A stretch of 7,785 nucleotides of DNA from contig JAGBRZ010000116.1 of the NCBI GenBank assembly GCA_017632155.1, forward strand, positions 1 through 7,785. Reading direction: 5' to 3'. The first letter of the stretch is position 1. Every line of letters starts with the position of its first letter. This document shows positions 1-5,975 of this stretch, in pieces. The DNA is from Clostridia bacterium. Its GTDB lineage: Bacteria > Bacillota_A > Clostridia > Oscillospirales > CAG-272. Position numbers and translations under genes: made by a program. Under the pieces are notes generated by a model that saw only the letters and a program-made list of their open reading frames with translations, made no database searches and was not told where the DNA came from.

Positions 1-427
1 GAATATCAACTGCCGTCTGCGTCTTGTATGTAGTTACGGTTTCTCCCCATCCTTCAGGAGGTATATAACACATAAACATCTGCCAGTCTTCAAGCTTGGT
101 AACGGTTTCCGCAGTTGAAACAACAATTTTCTGCTCAAAGAGCAATTCAAGCGCAAAGAACAAACCGGTTGAAATCGCCGCACCGCCCGCAAGAGCAAAT
201 CTCTTGAACAACTTCATAAGTAAGGGCATAAAAAGTACACCGACAATGATCGCTATACTTATAGGCGTATACGGAATGATGTATTTGGGATAGTTTTCTT
301 TCATTACCGTTCCATTGGCCAGCATATCGGTAATCACCCTAATTCCCATCGACAACGGGTAATACGAAGCTATCAATACGCCAAGACAGGAAAACAGATA
401 ATATCTGCTAAATGATTTGTTTTTCAT
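1..427 (-). CDS. Multi-span membrane protein downstream of the M56 protease gene (partial, C-terminus off the window)
   Basis: The ATG at 427-425 opens a frame that stays open for 142 codons to the left edge, so the C-terminus is missing. AAAGGAG (441-435) precedes the start at a good distance, and the gap after the M56 gene is only 13 bp, so the two are co-transcribed. The protein begins MKNKSFSRYY. It has likely membrane spans at about residues 10-30, 53-72 and 78-97, followed by a soluble stretch containing CYIPPEGWGE (120-129), which is probably extracytoplasmic. I recognise no named family. Similar membrane proteins beside BlaI/M56 pairs in Clostridia are my recollection, not something the sequence shows. 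By position it could be a sensor partner, an effector or a target of the M56 protease. Confident as a gene; function unknown. Confidence 0.85.
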   Translation of the reverse strand, partial: MKNKSFSRYYLFSCLGVLIASYYPLSMGIRVITDMLANGTVMKENYPKYIIPYTPISIAIIVGVLFMPLLMKLFKRFALAGGAAISTGLFFALELLFEQKIVVSTAETVTKLEDWQMFMCYIPPEGWGETVTTYKTQTAVDI

Positions 428-440
428 CTTTACACTCCTT

Positions 441-1364
441 TCATCCTGCGTTAGTAAGCAGTACATAGAAGATGAATCCAATCAGCGCAACAAATACCAC
501 GAGGGAAACCCATGTTAACTTTCTAAAAGACAGTATATTTTCAATTCGAGTACGAATTCTCGCGCCGCCAAACGCGGATGCAAAAACCGTTGGTCCTTGA
601 CGACATTCCAACAATGCAGATGCGTACTCTTTTGCGCGGTCAGAACCAATCTTTACAAGAGCGCGCTCATCACAAGATAATTCTAAATCTGCAAGTAACG
701 CTCTTAAAAATATCCATGCTATCGGATTAAACCAATGCGACGCAACAACCATAAAGGCTATCATTCTCCACAGATTATCAAGACCGCGTATGTGCGCCTT
801 TTCATGTTGTAAGATTAACTCAATATCTCTATTCTTATACGATACCGGAAGAATAATCCTGGGCCTTAATATGCCGTAAACCGCAGGCGATGTAACCTTT
901 TCTGAGAGATAAACATTTTCTTTTAAGTGAGTTGAATCCTTGATTTCGTGCATCGTTGTAGCGTATATAATTATCAACATCAAAAGAATAGACAGAGAGA
1001 CAATGATCCAGATAATCGAGGCCACGCCGAATATGTCATCAAGGATATTGACCTTATACGTTATCGGAAAATAACTGTTCGCAGCCATAACACTATTCAT
1101 CATTGAAAAGGCTATATCCTCGGTGGGCTGAAACACCACGACCGTCTTGGTAGTGATTTTTGATAGCAGGGTCATTAGGCTGTAAGGACTGTTCAACCCC
1201 AAAGGAACCGTCATTCGCAGAAATGGAACCAACCAAAGAAATACCATCATTCTTCTCGGTATCTTCTTTATCAATCTGATAAGCATAACAAGAATGCCGG
1301 TTAGGGCTGCTGTTATGCTCATATTGAATATCCAATAAAAAACTTCCTGCAGCATAACAGTCAC
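441..1364 (-). CDS. M56-family (BlaR1/MecR1-like) membrane metalloprotease without a sensor domain
   Basis: Integral membrane zinc protease of the kind that relays a signal to a BlaI/MecI repressor, leading to its cleavage or inactivation. Of 307 residues, about 9-30, 39-56 and 112-135 form N-terminal spans. The catalytic HEKAH is at 187-191, SHWFNPIAW at 209-217, and the further zinc-ligand motif ELSCDE at 228-233. The typical SPAVYGILRPRIILP stretch (159-173) precedes the active site. A last span (about 284-303) ends in a four-residue tail. Staphylococcal BlaR1/MecR1 are nearly twice as long and carry an extracellular penicillin-binding domain; none is present here. The chosen start is GTG at 1364, whose GTGA overlap with the repressor stop implies translational coupling. 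ATG at 1355 is a possible alternative. Any inducer must be sensed by the membrane part or by a partner, so the ligand is unknown. Confidence 0.93.
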   Translation of the reverse strand: MTVMLQEVFYWIFNMSITAALTGILVMLIRLIKKIPRRMMVFLWLVPFLRMTVPLGLNSPYSLMTLLSKITTKTVVVFQPTEDIAFSMMNSVMAANSYFPITYKVNILDDIFGVASIIWIIVSLSILLMLIIIYATTMHEIKDSTHLKENVYLSEKVTSPAVYGILRPRIILPVSYKNRDIELILQHEKAHIRGLDNLWRMIAFMVVASHWFNPIAWIFLRALLADLELSCDERALVKIGSDRAKEYASALLECRQGPTVFASAFGGARIRTRIENILSFRKLTWVSLVVFVALIGFIFYVLLTNAG

Positions 1365-1717
1365 CTATTATCAATCAGCTTGCGCAACTCATCGATTTCC
1401 TCATCGGATAACGGCTCATCCTCAAGCAAGGCAGAAAATAACGCCTTGCGGGACCCACCAAACACCTTCTTTATGAGTGTCGTAGCTTCAACCTTTTGCA
1501 TTTGATTTTGAGATATGAGAGGCGTACAAATAAACCCGGGATCTTCGCGCAGAATAAATCCCTTTGCCTCCAGCTTTTTGATTACCGTATAGGTAGTATT
1601 CTTATTCCAGCCAATTGTTTCAGCTGCAATTAAACTGATTTCCTTTGCAGAAATGGGGCTTTTAGCCCATACGATCTCCATCACCTTAGCTTCACTTTCA
1701 AACAACTTATCCTGCAT
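1361..1717 (-). CDS. BlaI/MecI-family winged-helix transcriptional repressor
   Basis: DNA-binding repressor of 118 residues, close to the usual family length. The N-terminal winged helix covers about 5-72: ESEAKVMEIVWAKSPISAKE at 8-27, then the recognition-helix region GWNKNTTYTVIKKLEAKGFI at 36-55, which is highly typical of the family. The C-terminal part (about 73-118) is the helical dimerisation region, with the characteristic FGGS at 86-89 and an acidic LSDEEIDEL segment. The start is ATG 1717-1715, set by GGAGG at 1728-1724 six bases upstream. An in-frame extension to 1810 would cross the promoter, the operators and the preceding terminator and is rejected. The gene overlaps the M56 gene by 4 bp. 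It probably represses its own operon through the two palindromes at 1731-1764, and the M56 protein is its likely antagonist. Whether it has targets elsewhere is not visible. Confidence 0.95.
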   Translation of the reverse strand: MQDKLFESEAKVMEIVWAKSPISAKEISLIAAETIGWNKNTTYTVIKKLEAKGFILREDPGFICTPLISQNQMQKVEATTLIKKVFGGSRKALFSALLEDEPLSDEEIDELRKLIDNR

Positions 1718-1723
1718 AACAAA

Positions 1724-1728
1724 CCTCC
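1724..1728 (-). promoter_or_regulatory. Ribosome binding site of the BlaI/MecI repressor gene
   Basis: GGAGG on the minus strand, six bases before the ATG at 1717-1715. It decides the start of the repressor and excludes the longer in-frame reading from 1810. It lies just downstream of operator 1, so the leader is very short. Confidence 0.85.
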
Positions 1729-1730
1729 AC

Positions 1731-1748
1731 AGACTATTCTTATAGTCT
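1731..1748. promoter_or_regulatory. Operator 1, perfect palindrome AGACTAT-N4-ATAGTCT
   Basis: Two perfect 7-bp arms (1731-1737 and 1742-1748) flank the spacer TCTT. It lies between the -10 and the ribosome binding site, over the expected transcription start. A dyad directly in front of a BlaI/MecI gene is the usual place for the autoregulatory site. The core differs from the staphylococcal TACA/TGTA core, so binding is inferred from position and symmetry. Confidence 0.78.
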
Positions 1749-1777
1749 ATACTATCACAATAGTCTGTGTTTGTCAA
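1749..1777 (-). promoter_or_regulatory. Promoter of the repressor-M56-membrane protein operon
   Basis: On the minus strand a perfect -35 TTGACA (1777-1772) is followed by a 17-bp spacer and a -10 TAGTAT (1754-1749, 4 of 6 to consensus). Transcription would start near 1742, about 25 bases before the repressor ATG. Operator 2 overlaps the -10 and the spacer, and operator 1 covers the expected start point, so a bound repressor would block polymerase. The fit to a housekeeping sigma-A promoter is good. Confidence 0.8.
1751..1764. promoter_or_regulatory. Operator 2, palindrome ACTAT-N4-ATAGT
   Basis: Two 5-bp arms (1751-1755 and 1760-1764) flank the spacer CACA. It is the same core as operator 1, displaced by exactly 18 bp centre to centre. 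It overlaps four bases of the -10 hexamer and most of the promoter spacer. A second reading of the same bases, ATAGT-CTAT-ACTAT (1742-1755), forms a dyad between the two sites. Two repressor dimers bound on nearly opposite helix faces would be expected. Confidence 0.75.
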
Positions 1778-1797
1778 TACTTTCTGAGTATATAGCA

Positions 1798-1825
1798 AAA
1801 GGCGCCGCATTTCTGCGACGCCTTT
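1798..1825 (-). terminator. Intrinsic terminator of the sigma-factor operon
   Basis: A 12-bp stem (1798-1809 with 1814-1825) closes on a GAAA tetraloop when read on the minus strand. The only non-Watson-Crick position is a G-U pair in minus-strand RNA; the same position is a C-A mismatch in plus-strand RNA, so the hairpin is built for leftward transcripts. It is followed by a short U run (UUUU, then GC, then UAUAU). It lies 10 bp after the stop of the four-span membrane protein gene and just upstream of the repressor promoter, and so separates the two operons. Confidence 0.85.
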
Positions 1826-1835
1826 GACTTATAGA

Positions 1836-2228
1836 TTATTTTGCTTTGATAAATCCGCACCCAAATATTCCTGCCAGGAGTGCGGTGATGATAACACCGA
1901 TCACTGTGATGTAGTCAAAGCCGAATATCAGGGGCAAAAGGGACGCTGCAGTTGCGAAGCCGGACACATTCAAAATAGCGGTGTTCAATTCCTTACGCGG
2001 TTTAAAGAGGTATATAACCACCAGTACAAGCAAAACACAAGTCAGTATGGCAGTGATGAACGGACCGAAGTTTGCATATCCGAATGGTGTCAGACTGAAA
2101 TAGGAATATGTTCTGCGCCACGGCTCGCCTTCAGGATTAGCAAAGTTCAACACAACTCCGTAAGGCAGAAGTTCAAGTATTAGAGTAGCAAGAGGTAATA
2201 CAACGAAGAGACTCTTTTTAATCTTCAT
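1836..2228 (-). CDS. Four-span membrane protein, last gene of the sigma-factor operon
   Basis: 130 residues starting MKIKKSLFVV, with hydrophobic spans at about 7-29, 55-75, 83-103 and 106-126. The first loop (30-54) is polar, contains NPEGEPWRRTYSYFSLTPFG, and is probably extracytoplasmic; the C-terminus ends FIKAK. AAGGAGG (2241-2235) precedes the ATG at 2228 at good spacing and touches the stop of the upstream gene, 12 bp away, so it belongs to the same transcript. I do not recognise a named family and see no catalytic motif. Being last in an ECF sigma operon before the terminator, it may accompany the two surface proteins in the envelope. Function unknown. Confidence 0.88.
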   Translation of the reverse strand: MKIKKSLFVVLPLATLILELLPYGVVLNFANPEGEPWRRTYSYFSLTPFGYANFGPFITAILTCVLLVLVVIYLFKPRKELNTAILNVSGFATAASLLPLIFGFDYITVIGVIITALLAGIFGCGFIKAK

Positions 2229-2240
2229 ATCGTCGCCTCC

Positions 2241-3557
2241 TTATTTCAGTTCGGTGCCACCCCATTCAACAACTGTAAAGCCATTGCGTTCAGGTGCAAT
2301 CAACTCCTGCTCGGGCAGATCTACAGCGGTTTCTAATGCCTGCCAAGCCATAAATACACGAATCAGCGTATCAGGAGCAGGATTTACCTTAAGCTGTGCT
2401 GCTTCGGTGTAAATATCAGTTTGGAAGGAAATGATGTTATACTCATTCTGTTCCATCAAAGGCAGCCAGTAAACGATGAACTCATTGGCTTCACGGCGAG
2501 TAAGACCGAGCTTATCAAGAGCATCCTCAAGGAACGCTGCGGTATCTTCTCCCTTAACACAGAATCCTTTTGAAAGGTCATACTGCGCGTAGGTTTCGCC
2601 CTCCCAGTAGAGGTAATTATAAGTCTGTCCCTTGGCATCAACAAGAGTGCCATCGGGAGACGCTGTTACCGTCCAACCATTGTTATATGCCGGATAGGTG
2701 CAGGTCAGTTTGCCATCAAGCGTCAAGTCAACAGACACTTGCATTTCTTTTTCAGGATAGAGATAGATAACCGGTTTATAATCTACTCCGGGTTCCGGTT
2801 GCCAATCGCTTACTTTTATCGTTTTCATATCGGCTTCAACGTGCCTTGTTGCATCGTCATAGTAAACATTTTCATAGGTACACGCCACTTGATCACCAAC
2901 ACACCATTCGTCAGAAAGAGTACCGTTCACCTTGATTTGATACGGCATATCTATTGCAGTTACTGCGAAGAAGCAATTGGAATATATTTTGGTTATTACA
3001 ATGTGTTCGCTGATATAATCATTACTCTTCTTTGTGTTGTCTGATTTTTGAAGCCATTGCTCTGTATATTCTAAATGACGAAAATCATTCGATAGAGACC
3101 AACTTGTTGCATGAACCTGAGCCGGATAAGATTCCATCACGCCACCAGTATAGATGACCTTTACCACACTGCCAACCTCTACATCGATCTTTTCAAGTCC
3201 TGTTGTTCCAAAGGAAACCTTGTCAGAACTCATTAGTACAGCACTATTCTCAACCGGTTGTACCGTAACAGAAGAGCCATTGATTTCAAGTATGGTTGCG
3301 ATGAAAGAGTGCTCTACGTTTGGTTCTTCTTTGTACCATAGGTTATCAATGGAACGGAAGTTGTTAGGAAAGAAATACACCTTAGTGGCGCTGTAGATGG
3401 AGCCATCATCGGTCAATCTGTTCCAATCCACGATCTTGTAAGTCAAAGCCGTGTATTCTCTCGTTCCACCATCTTTATAAACACCCGTTGGAATGGGTAT
3501 CACAAGAATAGCCAATAGAACAACTATTGCTATAGGTATCCATATCTTCTTTTTCAT
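2241..3557 (-). CDS. N-terminally anchored extracellular protein with OB-like modules and a C-terminal KPVIYLYPEK domain
   Basis: 438 residues. An uncleaved-type membrane anchor (about 5-23, after MKKK) leads to a large extracytoplasmic part. Residues 24-80 contain YKDGGTREYTALTYKIVDWN. Residues 84-150 form a beta-rich module ending VGSVVKVIYTGGVMESYPAQ, resembling DUF3221/OB-fold proteins. A second module of the same general plan covers 183-250 (WCVGDQVACTYENV at 218-231). From 261, KPVIYLYPEK opens a separate C-terminal domain with aromatic-rich strands (GWTVTASPDG, YNYLYWEG), a helical section (GEDTAAFLEDALDKLGLTRR, 336-355) and NEFIVYWLPLM; it ends GFTVVEWGG. I recognise this as a recurrent clostridial surface-protein arrangement but know no assigned function. 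No lipobox cysteine and no sortase signal are present. AAGGAGG (3570-3564) precedes the ATG, and the gap after the previous gene is 12 bp. Confidence 0.9.
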   Translation of the reverse strand: MKKKIWIPIAIVVLLAILVIPIPTGVYKDGGTREYTALTYKIVDWNRLTDDGSIYSATKVYFFPNNFRSIDNLWYKEEPNVEHSFIATILEINGSSVTVQPVENSAVLMSSDKVSFGTTGLEKIDVEVGSVVKVIYTGGVMESYPAQVHATSWSLSNDFRHLEYTEQWLQKSDNTKKSNDYISEHIVITKIYSNCFFAVTAIDMPYQIKVNGTLSDEWCVGDQVACTYENVYYDDATRHVEADMKTIKVSDWQPEPGVDYKPVIYLYPEKEMQVSVDLTLDGKLTCTYPAYNNGWTVTASPDGTLVDAKGQTYNYLYWEGETYAQYDLSKGFCVKGEDTAAFLEDALDKLGLTRREANEFIVYWLPLMEQNEYNIISFQTDIYTEAAQLKVNPAPDTLIRVFMAWQALETAVDLPEQELIAPERNGFTVVEWGGTELK

Positions 3558-3569
3558 TGAGGCACCTCC

Positions 3570-5003
3570 TTATTCACCGTATTCTACATTGATGATTTTA
3601 CCTTCGTGTGTAACAGTAAAATCTTGATTTCCTCCGGCTGTGTTTTTCTTTGAGAAGCTGACGGTCCAAAGACCTTTCTCAGTATCAAATCTTGCGCTCG
3701 TCTGATTGTATTCTACGGTAACTTCTTTTTTTGCAAGGTCGATGATCTGCTGTTCGGTTAAAATATTATCTGCAATCTTGACAGAACTGAGAATTTGCAT
3801 TGCTTCATCACCATACTGACTCCACCATTTATCGGCACCTTCATTCATTGCAACATAGGAGCCGGGCATACCTCGAAAACTGATAAAATCCCAAACTTTC
3901 TTGTTATCATAGGTACCTTGCCAAGCCTCATATTCTCCGACAGTAATTTCCTTTTCTTCGAGACCTGTACCGCAAACACCGAATGCAGTATAGTACCACA
4001 TTTTGATTTTACCTTCGGTCTGATCGGCAGGCCAGAAAGTAATGCAGTATTCGTTGGCATTGTTACCGCGTTCTATCTCATAATTCCAGTTGTAAGGGAT
4101 GGTAAGTGTAATGTTTGAATACGCTCCCGACTCGTACACGGTGTTCGGTTGAGTCTTGGGATTTACACCATCCAAATAAACGATCACATCAGACTCACTT
4201 GGAACAGTGATATCTTGCTCCGGCTCAATTAAGATATGCCACTCAGCCATATCGTCAGTACCAACTTCGGGAACAATCGAATCTATATTGATATAGCACA
4301 CATTATCTGTACCCATTATGACCGATTCTACTTTGTGACGAACTGAACCACTGCCTTCCTCAAGAAGCACTATTATGAGACTCTGTTTTTCAAAATACGC
4401 TTCATCATATTTATCGCAAGCATCGAGAAAACCAATAGTAGTATCCGAGTAAACCTTTTCATGACGTCCTAAGTCATACTTGTCTTTATTAGCATTGTAG
4501 TAATTGTTTAGTTCATCAACAGAGCGAATAACCTTAACAACGGGATATTTAACATCTTCGTGATAACCATTCGTTCTAATATATTGCACATCATAATCAA
4601 CAGGAGAACCATCTGGAACTCGCATACTATCAGGCAGGACACCAATGCCTAATACTTCATCAGTAGGTTTATATGTGCCATCACCTTTAGAAGTGCGGAT
4701 GATATAATATCCTCCGGTTTGGGCAGGATATGATTCTTCAACTCCGTTATGGAACAATATCACCTTATCGCCATTCTGATAACCCTTAAACAGATCTGCG
4801 TCATTAGTGCAATCAGAAACCCGCATTGCCATATCGTCGTTGTCAATCAGATAAGTGCCGTTGTCTGCAAAGTACAAGCGACCGGTTGTAATACTGTATC
4901 CTTGAGTACTCAATATGGCACCGAACGCAAAAACAGCAGCAGCGCAAATAACGATTATTCCACACACAATACCTACAGGTAGTATCCATTTTTTCTTTTT
5001 CAT
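3570..5003 (-). CDS. N-terminally anchored multidomain extracellular protein (ESYPAQ module, PrcB-like region, C-terminal PepSY-like region)
   Basis: 477 residues. A membrane segment (about 7-31) follows MKKKKW, and the rest should lie outside the cell. Residues 38-105 are a beta-rich module with NGDKVILFHNGVEESYPAQ (77-95), matching the ESYPAQ module of the next protein. Residues about 150-280 (FLDACDKYDEAYFEKQSLII, LEEGSGSVRHKVESV, DDMAEWHILIE, DVIVYLDG) resemble the PrcB C-terminal type of domain; this is tentative. Residues 290-412 are an unnamed domain rich in Trp and Tyr. The last 60 residues (LTEQQIIDLAKKEV, then LWTVSFSKKN and DFTVTHEGKIINVEYG) look PepSY-like. There is no protease or transferase motif. 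AAAGGAG precedes the ATG, and the gap to the lipoprotein gene is 33 bp. A binding, inhibitory or sensing role is likelier than catalysis, but this is inference. Confidence 0.88.
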   Translation of the reverse strand: MKKKKWILPVGIVCGIIVICAAAVFAFGAILSTQGYSITTGRLYFADNGTYLIDNDDMAMRVSDCTNDADLFKGYQNGDKVILFHNGVEESYPAQTGGYYIIRTSKGDGTYKPTDEVLGIGVLPDSMRVPDGSPVDYDVQYIRTNGYHEDVKYPVVKVIRSVDELNNYYNANKDKYDLGRHEKVYSDTTIGFLDACDKYDEAYFEKQSLIIVLLEEGSGSVRHKVESVIMGTDNVCYINIDSIVPEVGTDDMAEWHILIEPEQDITVPSESDVIVYLDGVNPKTQPNTVYESGAYSNITLTIPYNWNYEIERGNNANEYCITFWPADQTEGKIKMWYYTAFGVCGTGLEEKEITVGEYEAWQGTYDNKKVWDFISFRGMPGSYVAMNEGADKWWSQYGDEAMQILSSVKIADNILTEQQIIDLAKKEVTVEYNQTSARFDTEKGLWTVSFSKKNTAGGNQDFTVTHEGKIINVEYGE

Positions 5004-5036
5004 ATAATCACACTCCTTTGTTTGATCAGAATGGTT

Positions 5037-5360
5037 TTACTTTTCTTTAAACTCTATCCACTCATTTTCTATGAGAACAACTACCATTGCATCATCAAGA
5101 ATAGCATAAGGAGTTCCTAACTCTCTGTTAAAATTTGCTTCACCATCTTTATTTGGTACACCATTTTTAGCATAGGATGTAGTGTATTGAATAGCACTTT
5201 CATCTACTTCTACACTTATGGCATTGTTTGTTGAATAATAAATTGTTCCATTTACCCTTATTGCTGCTTGCAAATCTTCGCCCTTAGATTTACAACAGCC
5301 GACAAGTAAAAATACAAATACAAAAACTACGAGCAAAATTAAGCATCTTTTCTTTTCCAT
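5037..5360 (-). CDS. Small lipoprotein of the sigma-factor operon
   Basis: 107 residues with a classic type II signal peptide: MEKKR, a hydrophobic run (7-20), then lipobox LVGC with the lipid-modified cysteine at 22. The mature protein of about 86 residues would be tethered to the outer face of the membrane. It opens CCKSKGEDLQAAIRVNGTIY and ends LDDAMVVVLIENEWIEFKEK, with a short beta-rich body between. It matches no family I can name. AAAGGAG (5374-5368) precedes the ATG at 5360. The gap after the anti-sigma gene is 15 bp, so it is read in the same transcript. Its place directly after the sigma/anti-sigma pair would suit a signal-input or target protein, but no motif supports either role. 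Confidence 0.87.
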   Translation of the reverse strand: MEKKRCLILLVVFVFVFLLVGCCKSKGEDLQAAIRVNGTIYYSTNNAISVEVDESAIQYTTSYAKNGVPNKDGEANFNRELGTPYAILDDAMVVVLIENEWIEFKEK

Positions 5361-5375
5361 AGGACATCTCCTTTC

Positions 5376-5975
5376 TCAGTCTGTTAATCCGAGAGCCAAC
5401 TTCAAATTAGCGAGTTGTTCATCGTTAAGAATAACTGTTCTATTAAAAGAAATATCTTTCAGTATGTTGTTATCCAAAAGATAAACTCTATTGCTACCAT
5501 CTGCAGCGTTCATTGTTATGGTATAACTATGGCTATCCTTGGAGTTGTTGGCAGATTCTTTCGATTCATCATCCGAAGTGCTTTCTTGAATTACTCCTGA
5601 CATATCGTTGCCGGCATCTTGGTCCTCGAACGCAAGAAATACATTCTCATATACATTAGTTACGCCTGATGAATCAGTAATTTCAGAGTAAAAATCTGAA
5701 TCATTATCTTTCACTTCGATCGATAAATATATATGCTTTCCTTCTGCACCATCAGCATCATTTGTGCTGCCGTTAAACCCTATTTCTTGCTCTGCGCCAG
5801 CATCTTTTTCTGATACAGGAAGCATAGCGGGTAGGATCATTACAGACCACACGGTAAGAATCAAGCAGAGAGGGATACACAGAGCCAAAATGCGATTGCG
5901 GTTTCTCTTACGCTCTTTTATTCTGTTTTCACTTCGGCGGAATACTTCCGCTTTTCTTTCTTCAAAATTTCTCAT
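5376..5975 (-). CDS. Single-span membrane protein, probable anti-sigma factor
   Basis: 199 residues. The first 28 are charged and very basic (RKAEVFRR, IKERKRNRNR) and should be cytoplasmic. One span (about 29-53, ILALCIPLCLILTVWSVMIL) follows. The outer part is acidic and rich in Asp, Ser, Asn and Glu, with a low-complexity linker at 118-149 and a final folded segment (about 150-199) ending DEQLANLKLALGLTD. The start ATG at 5975 overlaps the sigma stop (ATGA), giving translational coupling and matched stoichiometry, as is usual for sigma/anti-sigma pairs. There is no HxxxCxxC zinc anti-sigma motif, and the cytoplasmic part is much shorter than a normal anti-sigma domain. The role is inferred from topology and gene order, so another membrane partner of the sigma factor remains possible. 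Confidence 0.85.
   Translation of the reverse strand: MRNFEERKAEVFRRSENRIKERKRNRNRILALCIPLCLILTVWSVMILPAMLPVSEKDAGAEQEIGFNGSTNDADGAEGKHIYLSIEVKDNDSDFYSEITDSSGVTNVYENVFLAFEDQDAGNDMSGVIQESTSDDESKESANNSKDSHSYTITMNAADGSNRVYLLDNNILKDISFNRTVILNDEQLANLKLALGLTD

Noticed and set aside
96..293. 65-residue plus-strand reading frame near the left edge
   Set aside because: Antisense to the membrane protein that follows the M56 gene; the minus-strand frame has a ribosome site, operon spacing and clear membrane spans.
1093..1374. 93-residue minus-strand reading frame over the 5' part of the M56 gene
   Set aside because: Out of frame with a well-supported protease gene, has no family resemblance and no ribosome site.
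441..1717. Beta-lactam resistance locus (blaI-blaR1)
   Set aside because: The protease lacks the penicillin-binding sensor domain and no beta-lactamase or PBP2a gene is present, so a resistance label is not supported.
1361..1810. Longer in-frame version of the repressor starting at 1810
   Set aside because: The extra 31 residues would be encoded by the terminator, promoter and operators. They do not resemble the family, and the ATG at 1717 has a proper ribosome site.
1824..2183. 119-residue plus-strand reading frame opposite the four-span membrane protein gene, and other plus-strand frames elsewhere
   Set aside because: Each lies antisense to a convincing minus-strand gene, and they have improbable composition with no domain pattern.
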